DNA of 64,000 nucleotides from Gnetum montanum (Eukaryota; Streptophyta; Gnetopsida; Gnetales; Gnetaceae). Below the pieces are notes generated by a model. That model had not been told where the DNA came from. It was given only the letters and a program-made list of their open reading frames with translations, and did not search any database. The translations under genes and the position numbers were made by a program. Location of the stretch: the NCBI GenBank assembly GCA_015680685.1, contig MNCI01013909.1:1-64000 (forward strand), read 5' to 3'. Every line of letters starts with the position of its first letter. Positions within the stretch are counted from its first letter, which is position 1. This document shows positions 1 to 13,700 of the stretch, piece after piece.

Positions 1-135
1 TTTTACCCTCTCGGTCAAGTTTGCTCTTTTTTTGTTTATTCATGATGTTTTTGAGCACTATTTATGCAAGAGATTTATTTCTCAAAAATGCCATGAACAA
101 ACAAAGAAAGAGCAAACTTGACCAAGAGGGTAAAA
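1..135. repeat. Hairpin (foldback) with 55-bp arms
   Basis: Bases 1-55 and 81-135 are near-perfect inverted copies (about six mismatches) around a 25-nt loop. The arm begins TTTTACCCTCT and the right arm ends AGAGGGTAAAA. The form fits a short MITE-like foldback or a young long-stem small-RNA precursor. The left flank lies outside the window, so no target duplication can be tested. The structure is seen; its nature is inferred. Confidence 0.8.
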
Positions 136-256
136 CTAAATTGGGTAAGTTGTAGAAAAACAAAGGAGAGATGAATGATTCCGTTTTTAATTATCTTGTT
201 ACCTCGTTTAGTAGTCAAGCTTGGTTAACATCAATTTCTTTTTAAATCATCTCGGC

Positions 257-258
<2 letters not shown>

Positions 259-287
<29 letters not shown>
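259..287. repeat. (AT)n microsatellite
   Basis: Alternating AT tract with a single C interruption. A similar tract lies at about 4010-4032 in intron 5 of the SWIB gene. Confidence 0.85.
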
Positions 288-308
288 AGCTAATTTTACT
301 AACTCACG

Positions 309-440
309 TGGGAAGACAACGATCACGAATGCTAACTAATTACTGGTATAATCACATTGTCTTATCTACAAAGTTCAACCAAGATTGCGCCTGAACACTC
401 GTATCTCATATGATTGTGTTGGATACTCCACCACTCATCA
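309..440 (+). repeat. Gypsy LTR 3'-end (U5) fragment
   Basis: Contains the conserved run GGGAAGACAACGATCA, then a degenerate TTCAACC..GCGC..GAACACTCGTAT segment, and ends CCACTCATCA. The same order closes the LTRs of elements A, B, D and the solo LTR. No U3, PBS or partner LTR is present nearby, so this is an old truncated LTR in plus orientation. Confidence 0.6.
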
Positions 441-1666
441 AGTTATATCTCTCTATCTCGAATGCTTTTGCTATTTTAAGTTTAAGCATGGATATTGAAC
501 AATGAGGTAAATTTCATGAAGACTAAGACCTTGCTCTCTACTAAGAATTAATTTTCCTCACTTATTTTTTGGAAAGTATGAATTATTTTGACTAAGAGGC
601 CAATTACCAATCCCATTCAAGAGATTTCTCTTCGATCATGGTAAAATAATTTAGTAATTTAACCGTTGTAACATTGAGGGCCAATTACTAGCCAATTGAA
701 CTTTGTCTGCAAATAAATAATAATTATCATGATGCCTTGCTAAGAGATATTTTGTAGAGAAACCTTTCTCCTGAAAAGTTATTTTAAAAAACAAAATCTG
801 TGGATCTTGCAAAATTTTAGTTTAGCAGGCTCCTTTAATTTTTCACCTATAACATAAAGAGCTGCCTCATTTGCTATTAAGCATTTATAGTGTTTATATG
901 AATTTTCTTTATTTATATTTTCTACCATAATAGACTTAATAGATCTATATTTTACGAATGCTATATTTGCCATATGATAAAAGATTTCCTTAAACACAAA
1001 AATGTTTTAGAGCACGTCATTTTCACTTAGAACATCTAAGATTTATTGAATCAACGATTGCAAATTAGAACGAGCTTGTGATAACTCTAACTGCAGTGTG
1101 GAGACTAAAGATTAGGAAAAGAAATAAACATGCAAATAAAATTGGATTCCACGCTATAAATTTCCACAGAAAATAGCGAAAGACGATAAATTTAATTTTA
1201 GAATTGAAAAAGACAAACAAGCATTCATTTAAAGAAACTGTACCACAGGCAAGATAAAAGGATCCCTTGGCACATATGTTTCAATACTATACTTCGTGTG
1301 GCTCAAATTACAGTAGTGTATTAGCGTAAAATTACACTATCTGGATAACGATAGCACTCTGCGATACATGTCAAGCTTTTGTTAGATGAACAGCCCTCAT
1401 TCATACAAATATCAAACAGAGCCAAATACTTTTTAAAGAAGTCTCTGTCATCAAGATTTAGACCTAATTCCGAATTATCCGAAAACTAGAAATAAAAGGA
1501 TGAACAAGTAATTACAGAAAAGTTTTAAATTGGAAAAAGTATACAATTAAAGATGGTACAAACAACTGGAATAACCAATGAAAAAAACTGATGATTTTGC
1601 TTGGATAGCACAGACTCTCGCCTCAAAATTTTGAGGAAACCCTCCGAATAAAGTAACATAAAACAG
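441..1666. other. AT-rich intergenic DNA; dispersed repeat at 468-575
   Basis: No convincing gene. Bases 468-575 (TTGCTATTTTAAGTT.. to ..AATTAATTTT) resemble a segment near 30460-30560 inside the 1.1-kb triplicated unit, so they belong to a dispersed repeat. The rest includes the presumed 3' UTR of the minus-strand SWIB gene; I found no AATAAA close downstream of its stop, the nearest being the complement of 1042-1047. Confidence 0.5.
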
Positions 1667-1786
1667 CTATGACTTCAAAAAATGAGCAGACAACAACTTA
1701 GTGACTCCAAACCCATTAAACGTTTCGCAGCCAAACAGTTCCCGTAGCTTTTCATCACAGATAATTTTCCTCTTGTCGGCAGGATC
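1667..1786 (-). CDS. SWIB gene exon 6 (end of SWIB 2, stop codon)
   Basis: Acceptor ATAATCAG|GAT at 1787/1786. Encodes DPADKRKIICDEKLRELFG and the MDM2-like end FGVTKLLSAHFLKS, then TAG at 1669-1667. In phase 0 with exon 5 and 40 codons including the stop. Confidence 0.9.
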   Translation of the reverse strand, partial: DPADKRKIICDEKLRELFGCETFNGFGVTKLLSAHFLKS

Positions 1787-4700
1787 CTGATTATGTCAAT
1801 CACAAAAAACAAAATTCAATGTTTGATAGAGAGAGAACGAGAAAATGATGGCTAAAAAGAGTGGAAAGGTCTTATTTTAACCAGAATGTATTGTTCTGAT
1901 ACAAGCACAAAAACTATGCAATAAACAAGAACAATTAAAGAATGGATTCTAATTAACGTAACTCAAGCACATAAAAAGTAACATGTCAATAATTTTGAAA
2001 CCTGTAATTCATGGACGTCTACGGGTATCCAAAATTACATTTTTCAACTTGTCCGCCATCCAAGGAGACATCCAATAATTTTTATTTTATTTTTGACCTT
2101 TCTTTATTTTCTATAGTAACATTTAACTTTCGGTAAAATTACCAAATGTACCGAAACAAGAATCATATTAAATCATGACAGATGAAAGCGTTTAACCAAG
2201 GTCGAAAGTAAAATATGGTAAGTCTAGAATCACACATCCATGCTAAAAGATGCAATCAAAATTGTTTTAGGCTTTGGAGAACGTAAACTTTGATGCTTCC
2301 AAGAACTCTGTAGATATGTGAACTTCTACATGGATTATTATGCTCACTGATAAAGTGAATTGGTTCACTCTTCTGATTCTTTCAAGTCGACAAGAATATT
2401 CTATCAAACCGTGAAAATAGAGATTACAAAGGTGGTGTCAATCTCATTGCCATTCCTCCACATCGGCTGATGACTCCTGATTTCAGACTTAACAATTCAA
2501 AATACCTGCTTTCAAAATTGTGAATTCATGATTTCTCTATTTTTAATTTGATGCTCCATACACGATAAGACAAGTAAACATGAATTCAGATAATTTACTG
2601 TTCTGTAATTCTGCTAGTGATTATTGCAGGTATACTTATGGATTGTTACATTCTATTGTTTTGAAGCTTCATTTGTCATGGATTTTTGAAACTGACGATA
2701 AAACTGTTTGTAATTACATCCAAAACCCTCATGAATCTATTGGACCCAGTTCAGTTCCACCATATGCTTATTCCATGCAAATATATTACCTTGGTATTAG
2801 AACTAATTTTATTTCACCCAGTAAAACGTTTCATCTATGTTTTGATAGCTTGGAACACAAAAACACAGCTAAGCCAAGCTTTGGATAACAAAAGAGAGTG
2901 ATAGGAATATAAAGTTTAAAATAATGCAAAAATAGCAAGAATTTGCAATATATTGGATAAGGATTAACCATGTGACCCTTAAAAATATAAAAATTGTATC
3001 ATACTTAGCTTGCAAATTTTTTTACTAATTGATTTCTCAAGAGAGAATAAATAGTGCAATTTGAGATTGTCGAATTGATTGAAGATATTATCCCCACCAA
3101 GAGCAATATCAAAATTGTGATTACATTTCAACAGGTTTCACATCGTGATTTCATCCATTATGTATGAATGAATCATTATTGTTCCGTTTCCTTGAAACTT
3201 ACACGTTTCGTTCAACTAACGGAATCTTTGTTCTCTTGTAGGCTCTTGAAGGGTTGCATTCTTTGTGCAATCTTGTGTAAACGCTTCACTGTGACATGTT
3301 TGGTCCATGTTTCATGTTGCCTTTTAATTTAGTTGTTCCTCTGTTTGAGCAATCTCCTTTACTCACTAAACTCTCTCAGTTAGGAACATGCCACTTCTCA
3401 TGATAATCTTGTACAATACGGATGGCTGTGTGATCATTCCATCCGTCTTCCTCATAGCATGGTTACTGTCCTCTACTACAGCTTCGTTCACACCTTCCAT
3501 GTTCTTGCACGGACAGACTTCACCTTCTCCGTCTCTCTCATGGTTTGGTTTCCATCATCCGTATTCATTCTTAAATGGTGTTTCTGTCTCATCGGTCTCT
3601 TAGTTATGCTTACTGAATGGACTTGATTCATGTGGCATGGATTGACACTTCTCTATGTGTATGCTATTTCTTTCTTTTATGTATCTTCTCCCATGACACA
3701 CTTCTTTGTCTTCATTGTCAACCTGTGAGCATCATGCTTTCTATAGGTTCCTCAACTCCTATGTGACTTGGGTTTCGTCATTTTTGGTGCTTTCACTTTT
3801 CACAGACTATTATAACTTATCGTACATTTCCATCCCATATATGTATAGACAAATGGTTGTCGTTTCATTTAATTGCCATCACTCTTCCTTAATTGTTCTT
3901 TTATTTGTTACAATGTGCATAAGCATCTCATGGGATTGGTTGAGTTGAGTATTATGTCCCAGGCTATCATCTACTCGATACAATGGGTAATAGCTAGTTA
4001 AAAAATTTTAATATATATATATATACATATATAAAAGAAAACCAAATAACTTTTGAGTCTAGGTATAGCAAAGTAATAGTTAAATTTCATTTTATTAAAC
4101 TTAGTGAAAGATAACTTCAAAAAAATTTATAATGCTAATTAAATCTCATGGATAATTGTATTAAATTATCATGCTCTGAAAACTGAAGCATAAACCCTAT
4201 TACATTGCTAATTTCATCTTATTAAATATATACCATATTTCTTACCAAGATAGCATTATCAACAGTATTTATGAAATTATACTCAAACAGCAAGATCGTT
4301 AAACAGGATTTTAGTTTTGAGAATATGGTTATAAACTGAACTGTTTTAATATGATAGAAGAGAAGACACAATAATCAACTAAGATGCTTTGGTATTATTC
4401 AACCTAGATCAGAGAGGCACTCGCAAGACATCATTGTTAAAAGAAACATGATGACTTAAGAAGTTACCAGACATTTAGCCTTCAACCAAGGACGGGGGAA
4501 ACGGAACAGAGTGAGCCAATGTAAAATATACTGGATAATGCTGTGATCACGAGAGGAATGAACATACGTATGGTATGACATGAAACATTAAAGATTTGTA
4601 CATCTCCCCAAAATGTCCCTAATCTTTTAACATCACTGGGGTTTGCTCAAGACTTGTCTATATAGAACACATCAAGATATCTTACTATGTTACAAATGCT

Positions 4701-7700
4701 CCATCAATAGCACAGGTATGGTCTTACAGCCTTTCCATGTTTATAGCTTATCATATCTAGCGTAAGAGTAGGATCACGGATGTTTGTCCACATGAATTTT
4801 GGAGAAACCCTATGGTATTAAGTTACAAACCAAAACTGCTTTTATTCCTGCCCTATATCAAAAATGAATTTTGGTAAAAAAATGTATCTCATATTCAAAT
4901 TTCAAAGATTCTCACAACGAGCATAGATACATAAAAAAAAAACATTCTGTCAGAGCATAGATAAACCAGGGAGAAAACCTGATACCACTACACGGGCCTC
5001 AAACGACCCCACTAGGATATAGCACGGTCTAATTATATTTTAATCATTATAAACAAAACATATCAGAAAAAATTCATCCAGCTATTATAAAACTAATAGT
5101 AAATGTTTTTCACATAATATCAAAGAATGGGATGCCCTGTAACTTATACTCTTTGATATAATCCCATATCCCTAACCCAGCGGTCAATCACTATATAGCT
5201 TTAAGCCATAATATCAACTGAAGAATTCTTATGGTGTATACACTGACAAGAAGTCGTGCAGCATACTCAGGATGTAGCAAACAAGAAACTAAAACTACAA
5301 GCTTGATACATCATTACAAGATAAAAATAAAAGCCAAATTACAACAGCATAATACCTGTAACTTATGCTCTTTGATATAATCCCATATCCGTTTGACAAC
5401 CTCGGATCGCGATAGCTCAGTTTCACCAGTGCTAAGAAAATTTACAAGAGCATCTGACAAGGGAAGCGGCGAACAGAAACCTGACTTTCCTTTGTTACCA
5501 TCCTTTTTCTCTGGCTTCTGCCGCTTTGACTTTGGTCCTGAATCCTGTGAACCTATTTAACAAATTTAGACTATTAAGACAACTCATTTACATGAATGTT
5601 TGCTTAAGAAAATTTCTAGTAACCGTTACACCACCTTCCTCACTCTCTTGCCTCTCATGCTTTGCTTTTGGTCTTATATCTTCCATACCTGCAAGAAATA
5701 CTTTCATACGATAGGAGATAACAGTAAGGCACAAAATATTAAATATTAAAAAAAGAACAAGCCAAGGGCAGAAATAAACAAAACTTTCAATGTGTATAAT
5801 ACATGATAACGGTAACTTGAGATGGCTATTTAAAAATTGAACGTAATCTATTTCTGATAAAACTACAATACCATAAAAAAATTTCTCGAAATAATGCTTA
5901 GAGGTATGCACATGAACAAAATGAATGTGATACAAAGAACCAGTTTGAAGAAGACAAGCAAATCCCTTAAAAACAGATAATTGCATTTTTATAAAATTGT
6001 AAAATGATTTCTCAAGTATAATTTAACTTCAGATATGCTCAATCAGTAAGAACATGATAGCTTCATGCTTTTGAACCTGTTGTTTTACTAATTTGCACAA
6101 AAAATTTTAGAGACTCCTATTAAAATTATAAACCTATTTTCTAGACAGTTTTCACCTGTTTTTAGAAATTGCTGGAATGTTCACCTAGGACTGGATTGCA
6201 AAAGTTAATCTCTCTCTTATCCACTAATAGAGATACATAACTTCAAGATTTTCTTATCTGACAGATGTTTTTAAATCTGCATTTTATCCACCAATCTTAC
6301 ATCTTAAAATCCTGTGTCTGCCACTAATATTGGTTATCCAATTTGTCAAAATGTTTAAATCTGTTTAAATGATTACGTTCTCTCTGCCACTGCTAAAAGC
6401 AGTTGCCCATGAAACATCGTTTTATCTCTTCTTACTTGATTCTGGAACATGCCACATGGAGGCATGGTAGAAATATACCTTCAAGGACTATGGTGTCAAG
6501 TAAACAGCCAACCATAGTAAATTATTGTCAAATTCTTTAAATTCTTCACTATTGTTGTCACATCCCTGTTCCCAAATGCAGCCATTGGGTAACAAAGATG
6601 GTATTGCTTTGTGACAAATGATGTGATTATTGTAATAAGACCTGAAAAGGCAAGTTGTAACAAGACTCAAAAAGGCACATTGTAATAATGGGAATGTCTC
6701 TTGAGGTAACCTTTGAAGATTTGACCTAAGGTATTTATACTTGGGAATTAGAGGTAGTGCCAACATGTAATTGCACAGCCCACAAAAACAAGTAACAGGT
6801 GCTGGGTGAAACAAGACAAAAAAGTGACTGGCCATCCTTTTTAGCTGGGTTCAGGCTTAACCATGGTGGCAATGCTGGATTGCCTCTAAGGGATAGATGC
6901 TGAAGGAAAACAACCCCAAGGAATCCTCAGAGCATGACCCAAATACACTATTTCCGCATAACTAAAGTTTTCCTTTTATTCCATTCTGCATTTTCCATAT
7001 CGCATTCATTACACATAATGTCAAATGTTGCATATATTTGACATTTGCTGCAACATTCAGAAATGGGATGTCACAATTTTAACAGGTTTGCCCATGTTGA
7101 CAGATAAAGCCACCAAGATGATGAACTTGACATCAAGACATGCAACTTGCATTAACAAAACATACATCCACATACTTTAAGCTTTCTCATGTTGTCAGTT
7201 AAGCTTTCTTGAGATATTTTAGTAATTAAACGGGCATCCAAAAGATTTGAAGTGTATGGGAATGTGTCACGTAGATCCTTTGCATCATAACTTATATTAT
7301 ACCTTTCGACACTGAAGGTTGAGAATGTTATCCCTTGTCATTGAATCAGCATAAACAGAAAAGTTGCAACGTCTTTATACCATCATAAGGCACTGTGCTT
7401 TTCTAAAAAATAAAACCTGAATTAACATGTGCCACCTGGAGGCACAGTAAATATATATAAGCATCAGGTAAACAACCAGCATATAAAGTTATCATTAATT
7501 CATCCACCTACCTTGACAGGTTAGCCTATGTTGTTGGTATAAAGTCACCAAGATGATGCTGATAAGTAGGTCTAAGAATGAACATTTCATTGTTACTAAG
7601 AACCTGAACATACAAGTTTTTAATCCCACTACTTTCAAAAAAGTTAGAGACTTGATTCCATTCTACAAGTCATTCTCTCTTTCCAACCTTTTACTGCCAA

Positions 7701-10700
7701 CAACCATATTGTCCCTTGGATGCTCTCAGTACCCTCAAAATTTCCTGGCTTCTTTCCTATCAAATTCCAAAGATTATATGTGCTAGAAATGTGCTCCTAA
7801 TTCCATCCATGTATTATGTTCTACCAATCACCGTCCAAGCTGCAGCCAAATCCTATTAAGATTTTTTTATTACAAAATCCAAATCTCTAGCTTCCCTGTA
7901 CCATGCTCATTATTTTTCAACGAAGAACTTCAAAGAATGCTGCACAAAATCTGAAATTTTGGTATCAAAAAAATCTGAAGAAAAACTTGAAAATGAAGAA
8001 AAATTAGAATTTTAGTATTAAAGATATTTTGAAGAAGAAACAAAAGAAGAAAAATTGGTTCCCATCATCTCACAAAAATCATGAAGTACAAGACTATTTA
8101 GATGATTTTGGCATCAAGGAACTCTTTGACAAAGAAACGAAGCAAGAAGAATCGGCTCCTGCTACCATTTCTTTAAAAAAATAAGGAATATGAAAATAAA
8201 AGAATTGGAAATTGGCATCAAAAAGCATTTGAACAATAAATAAATGTTGAAGAACTGTCTGCCACTACATCACAGAATTCATGTGTGAAGAAGGACCCTA
8301 CATCATGTCAAGAGATTGAAAAAAAAATCGAAAAAGGTCATAAATCAGATTGATTCAGCTGATAAAGAATTTCTTGTGGGCAAGTATTGAGAGTTTTCAA
8401 CACTATCGTTTCATTATCTAGCAAAATGTTGCTGCCCTAAACATGTCAAGGGGAATGGGTTGCAAGGTTTTTGAACACAATCTTTTATTCTAGCAACAAG
8501 CTAGCTTGTGAAGTTTGACACAAAATAAACAAAATTTGAGTTTAATTCCTTCTCTACAAATAGGGGTCTCTATGGAACAGCAGCAGAGGACTGTCATACG
8601 TTTGGAAATCTATTTTAGAGGGATGGGGCTATCTTCAATTACTAGGCAGGTAGAATTTAGGGAAGGCAGATATCCATGTAAGGGAATTTCCAAGCAAAGC
8701 TTGATCCTTCAAAAGTATGGCATGGATTTTCCTAGTGTGGCCTCCTTGAGATTTATGGAAAGGGAGAAGTTGCTAGCTCTAATGAGGAATGATGAGTAGA
8801 CATATGGAGACATGATGATATCTTTGAAAACCATGGAGGGAATAACAAAGTTGTTTAATTGGACATAGCCACTCAAAAAGAGGTCAAGTTGTTGTTTATC
8901 TACTGGCCCTCCTAGGACCCCACTTCGTGGGATAAGCATTGAGTCCACCTGGGACCCGACACTATGGGATGAGCATTGAGCCCAAGTGATGAACCCTTTT
9001 TTATAGATTGGGTTGGTCTGCACTCCCTCTCCCCCAAAGAGGTTATAAGGATGAATCAACCTTCTCTATGGTTCATCAAAATCAATAGATTTCACATTTA
9101 GGTAGTCATTCCTTCCCTCCTGATAGCAAATAAGCCTAGTTTCAGAAACTTTATTGCAAATCAAACGTAAAGTTTTTCATGTTGCTTCTAGATGTAATTT
9201 TAACCCACAAAGCCTTACAAGAAAAAGAATTTCACAGCCACTCTAGATGTTACCTATGCTACAAAAAATGTGAAACGACAATAGACTTATTTGATTAGTG
9301 CTCAAACAGCGAGGCGATGTGTGCCGTCATTGGAAGATGGGAAGACCTAGACTGTACCCAATGTTCAATCATGGTACAGGACGGTGTAGTTTTTCCTGCA
9401 CATATGTATGAAGTTTCATCCTAGCTAAAGTTGATGTAACAATTATTGATTAAGAGGAAGAATCAAATATTTAAGTCATGCACTGCCACTTCTCCATATA
9501 AACTCATAACATGTCCATTAGCCTCCTTTGCCGAGGTCAAGGAAATCTGAGACTACAGGGTGGCTCAGTCTACAGTGTACAAGGTCTTGAGCCTTAGACA
9601 CGTATCCTTTGTTAGCAACAGTCAACTAGATGTCCTACGGTGAACACTTGAGGACCAGCCACAAGGGATTACAAATACAACGTCAATTTGAAACGAGTAC
9701 AGCTACATTGATGAAGGCATGGAATTGGGAGTTTCCATGGAGCTTGTGGCTGCAGCCACAAAGCCCAAAAATGGAGAGCCAAAGATTGTGCATTTATAGC
9801 ACAACAGCATCACGGTGGTGCTGTGATTTCTGGGAGGAACCAAAGCTTTCTTCATAACAAGAACATGCACTGACACAAGGACCTTCAACTGCCATGGACT
9901 AAAGTCACCAATCAAATCATTTACCTACCTGACTTCCATGTCAAGTTTTTCTGCACGTTCTAACCAAGGGGTCCATTTTATGTTATGTGCATGCCAACCT
10001 TTTGGCAGGGGAACTTTGTTGCAGATGCCCAGGTCTCGGGTTTTTCACGCTGTGCAGTATGGGTTGCTTGCCTGGATTATTGACTTCGCCCACAACATTC
10101 AGTTCCATTTGCATCAGTGGTGCTCCTACCAAGCTTGCCTCATGAGGAGGCAAAGGTTGCTACTATCTACACTATAGCAACACCAAAGAGAACGATGGTT
10201 GAGGATTCAGCCCCTTTGAGGCACTCAAACATCTAGTTGGGCTGTTGTCATAAGACCCGGTGTGGATGGCTCTAACCAGGAATGCTTACTCATTCATTAT
10301 GTTCCAATTATCGTTGATAAGGTTATTATGGAAGGTTCGGCTTGCTACCTGTCCACAATCCCTTGGTCTCTCCTATCATACTGGATCCCCGATGAAACTA
10401 CCATAACTCTAGAGCCACTGAAACTAGGTCAGCACCTCCTCAGCCATGAATGTTCAAACCTAAGCTTGCTTTCGTCCCTGTTGAGCTCCTTGACTTCACT
10501 CACTTCCTCACTATTGGCTGCACTGATGTTACGCATCCTATGCTGCCCTGCTTAGTCTCCTTCAAGAATGGCTCCCACTCAACCTGACATAGCAACAATC
10601 ACACGTGATTTTTGTTTGGAGGATGTGCCCACCCCACCCAGGGGTTACAACGTGAACTAATGATGAATATAAATGATATGATAGTGTTAGAGCAAATGGC

Positions 10701-13700
10701 ACATTCTGTGGAATATGTTGTGGTTTTTTTATTTCATTGGTTTCCATCTTGTAATGGCTCATTAGTTGTTTTGGTTTAACCTGAGCTTTGACCTAGAAGG
10801 ATTATTCCCCAAGTGTGGTTTGTGTATTCTAAATGTAATTTATCTTTGTACAGCGTGTTTAATCCCCCCGGCTTTCCATGGTTATCTTTGGACCAATTCC
10901 AAATCTACTGCCAGATCCATTTAGATGCATTTGAATGAGCAATCTAGGAAATAATGCACGTTACTTATCTTTTGCAATCCCATTGTGTTTAAAAATAACT
11001 ATTACTCGAACCTAAATGGGAACTCATCATTTTTTCTTACAAAGTGAAAGATAGTTCCACCTACCTCAATAACAATGGACTTGTAAACTTTTCTTTAAAA
11101 TTGTGATGAAAATTATGGAGCATATTTTTCTCGCAAATTCTGTATCAGAGCTTAGTGGCTGATAAACACAGAAACCCATTATTGTTAACACATTTCCTGA
11201 GCTATTTCAATTAAATACTCTCTTTGAATCATGAAATGTTAATTTTGATGAAGAAACATTTTCAGAACATTTTGCAAGAAAGAACTTAGTTGTAAGTCAC
11301 GTATAAATTGTGTTTTGAAGTATTGTATCATGCACCACATCGTCCCCATCCCCAGGGACATCCTGAACGTGAAATTTTTCATGAGGATGCATCCCTGCAT
11401 AACAGTCTTTTATCAATGAATACACTGTTCAAGCCTCATTCATATTGTTGATGCACCACTAATATGTGATGATACTTTGCCTTCATCATTTTCACCAACA
11501 TCACAACTTCGTTCATACTCATCCATGCTATCTTTCTCAAGAGTGTCATATTTAACTAATCCAATCTTTGAAGTCAAAATCCATCACATTCCCATGGATA
11601 ATAAAATTAATCTTGATCCAAGAGGCAAATTTTTGGCTACCTACAATATAGTAATAGACAAACTCATGATCTAATTTTTGCATAACTACCTCAGTTGGTG
11701 TCCATGCCCTTGACATCAAATATAGTCAAGCAGAGTAGAGACTTGTAATTATCCAGCCATAGTGAAAACCTTAACATGTCAGCCTGCCAATGTTTTGCAA
11801 GCTTCTCTAAAACTCCAGTGAAAATTTCCTTTTTATTTGTTCTAAGAGATAACGGTATGCTCAAATGTGTGTCTTTAGTAACCCAGTCACATCTCAAAAT
11901 ATTAGTAATATCTATTTTTCTATCTCTGAAAGAGACTTTCCAGGATCAATTTTCGAATCTGTGTGCCCCTTTGGACTTTTAAACTCAGTAACTACATTTC
12001 GAACTGCTAATCAATAAAACTGAAAATAAAATTGTTTACTTACATCTGCTGAGACCCCTTGGACCTATCGTACAAGTTTCAGAACTCCTTTTACAGAATT
12101 TTTTTAAAATTTTATAATTCAGTGCTGCACAGTGGCATTGAACCTGCGACCGGGGTTTACCAAGCCAAGACTCTTGACACTAACCTAACACCTCATTGTG
12201 TGTCACTGTAAATTAGTCACAAGAAATACTGTGCCTGTTCTCATAGAGACCTTCAGTACCATAAATCTAGAGCACAACAAAAGTAGCATAAAATAGTTTG
12301 CCAGGGGAAAAAAAGAAAATGTGCATCGTCATAGGTGGCAACAGTAAATGCACAGAATTTCTAACAAACCAGAAAACAACAAATATCTTTTGTCTGTTTG
12401 TAATGCATTATTCAGCTCTTAGTCTCCATAGTTGTAAGTTTCTGTTTTCCATGTATTTGTAAATTGGCATACACGACGTGTCCCTTCTTCTTCCTCTTCT
12501 TCTTCTTCCTTATTTATTTTAAAGAGGCAAACTGGCATATATTAAATGTCCTTGACTTACTACTGTTTCATCCATTGCAATTTTTTTTCTTTTTAATCTA
12601 AAAACATCAAATTTAAAAGAACTTTATTTGAACTTTTTTCAATTAAATCCATTGCCTTTGGATCAATTAATTAATAAAGTTTTACGACTCATCGTACATA
12701 TGCAAACCCTGTGCAAGTGTCTCTGTACAATTTTCTATCCAATAGACCCTTTGTGGTCCTCCCAAGATACAATAAAAAGTTCCAGTTCCACATAATGAAG
12801 TTACATCAATTTTTCTTTCACCTTATTTCACCACTTCTTGTTTGGATAGATATAACTAAATAGATATTATTGCTCTTGAGAAAGAAAAACGTCACTGCAG
12901 TGAAGATGATTGTTGTACATCATCTAGAGCAGAGGGCTAAAACAAGACAGTTGTTCTAACTCCTCTATATAAATAGACACTGGTTCTTTCGATAATCCTT
13001 GTACTGCAAGTCAAAATAGCAGTTCAAGAGTAAAATTATTAAACTAATGTTCCTAACAGAAAAGAGAAAACATTGACAGAACAGTTGTTCCATGTCCCAT
13101 GGACAAAGCACGAGAGTTAGAGGATCCATGAGGAGCAGTCACAAGGCCACAACAAGCCACAAATGTCAGCAGCAGTCTCTATATCAAACCTTCAAACTCT
13201 CCTATCTATTATTAATTGCAACCTAACTTTATATTTTGCTTCTTTATAACATTAGTCAGACACCATATCTGAAACTTCTTCCCTTTCATCATCGATTACT
13301 GTTGTTTCTCAACCCATATCTTACTTTCACTTTTCATCAACAACCACTGTTTTTTTAAGCTTTTAACATCCAACATAACAATAACAACAACAACCAAAAA
13401 AGCAAAACAAAAAACCTGGGCAACACAAGCTGGCAACCAATCAGATGTTTTGAATTTCCATTAAATCAACCATAGCAAATAAAGAAAAAACCAAAAAAAG
13501 CAAACCCAATTTATCAATCTTAATGCACAAGCAAGCATGTTAACCACATAAAAATGAAGGGATATGCCATGGATGTTATTATTACTATAAACTTACCATT
13601 TGCGTTGTTGGAGGGAAACAAGTGACTAGACAGGACTTTGTTCATCTCAAACATGTCAACCTTATCCTTTTTGAACACTTGGCGCAATTTATCATCACAG

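Larger units (their letters stand above)
5689..13596 (-). other. SWIB intron 3 (7.9 kb) with decayed repeats
   Basis: Intron without recognisable genes. Visible structure: two diverged copies of a segment with GCCAC.TGGAGGCA (about 6446-6540 and 7423-7510); another pair with CACCAAGATGATG (7081-7134 and 7515-7566); loose A/G-rich repeats at 7960-8300; a two-copy 36-bp repeat at 8915-8987; a SINE head at 12121-12195; a CTT microsatellite near 12486-12513. The stretch 8500-10760 has several 65-115 codon open frames on both strands that I could not assign. Confidence 0.6.

Noticed and set aside
8500-10760. Cluster of 65-115 codon frames in SWIB intron 3
   Set aside because: They overlap on both strands, have no shared frame, domain or splice logic; may be decayed repeat DNA.
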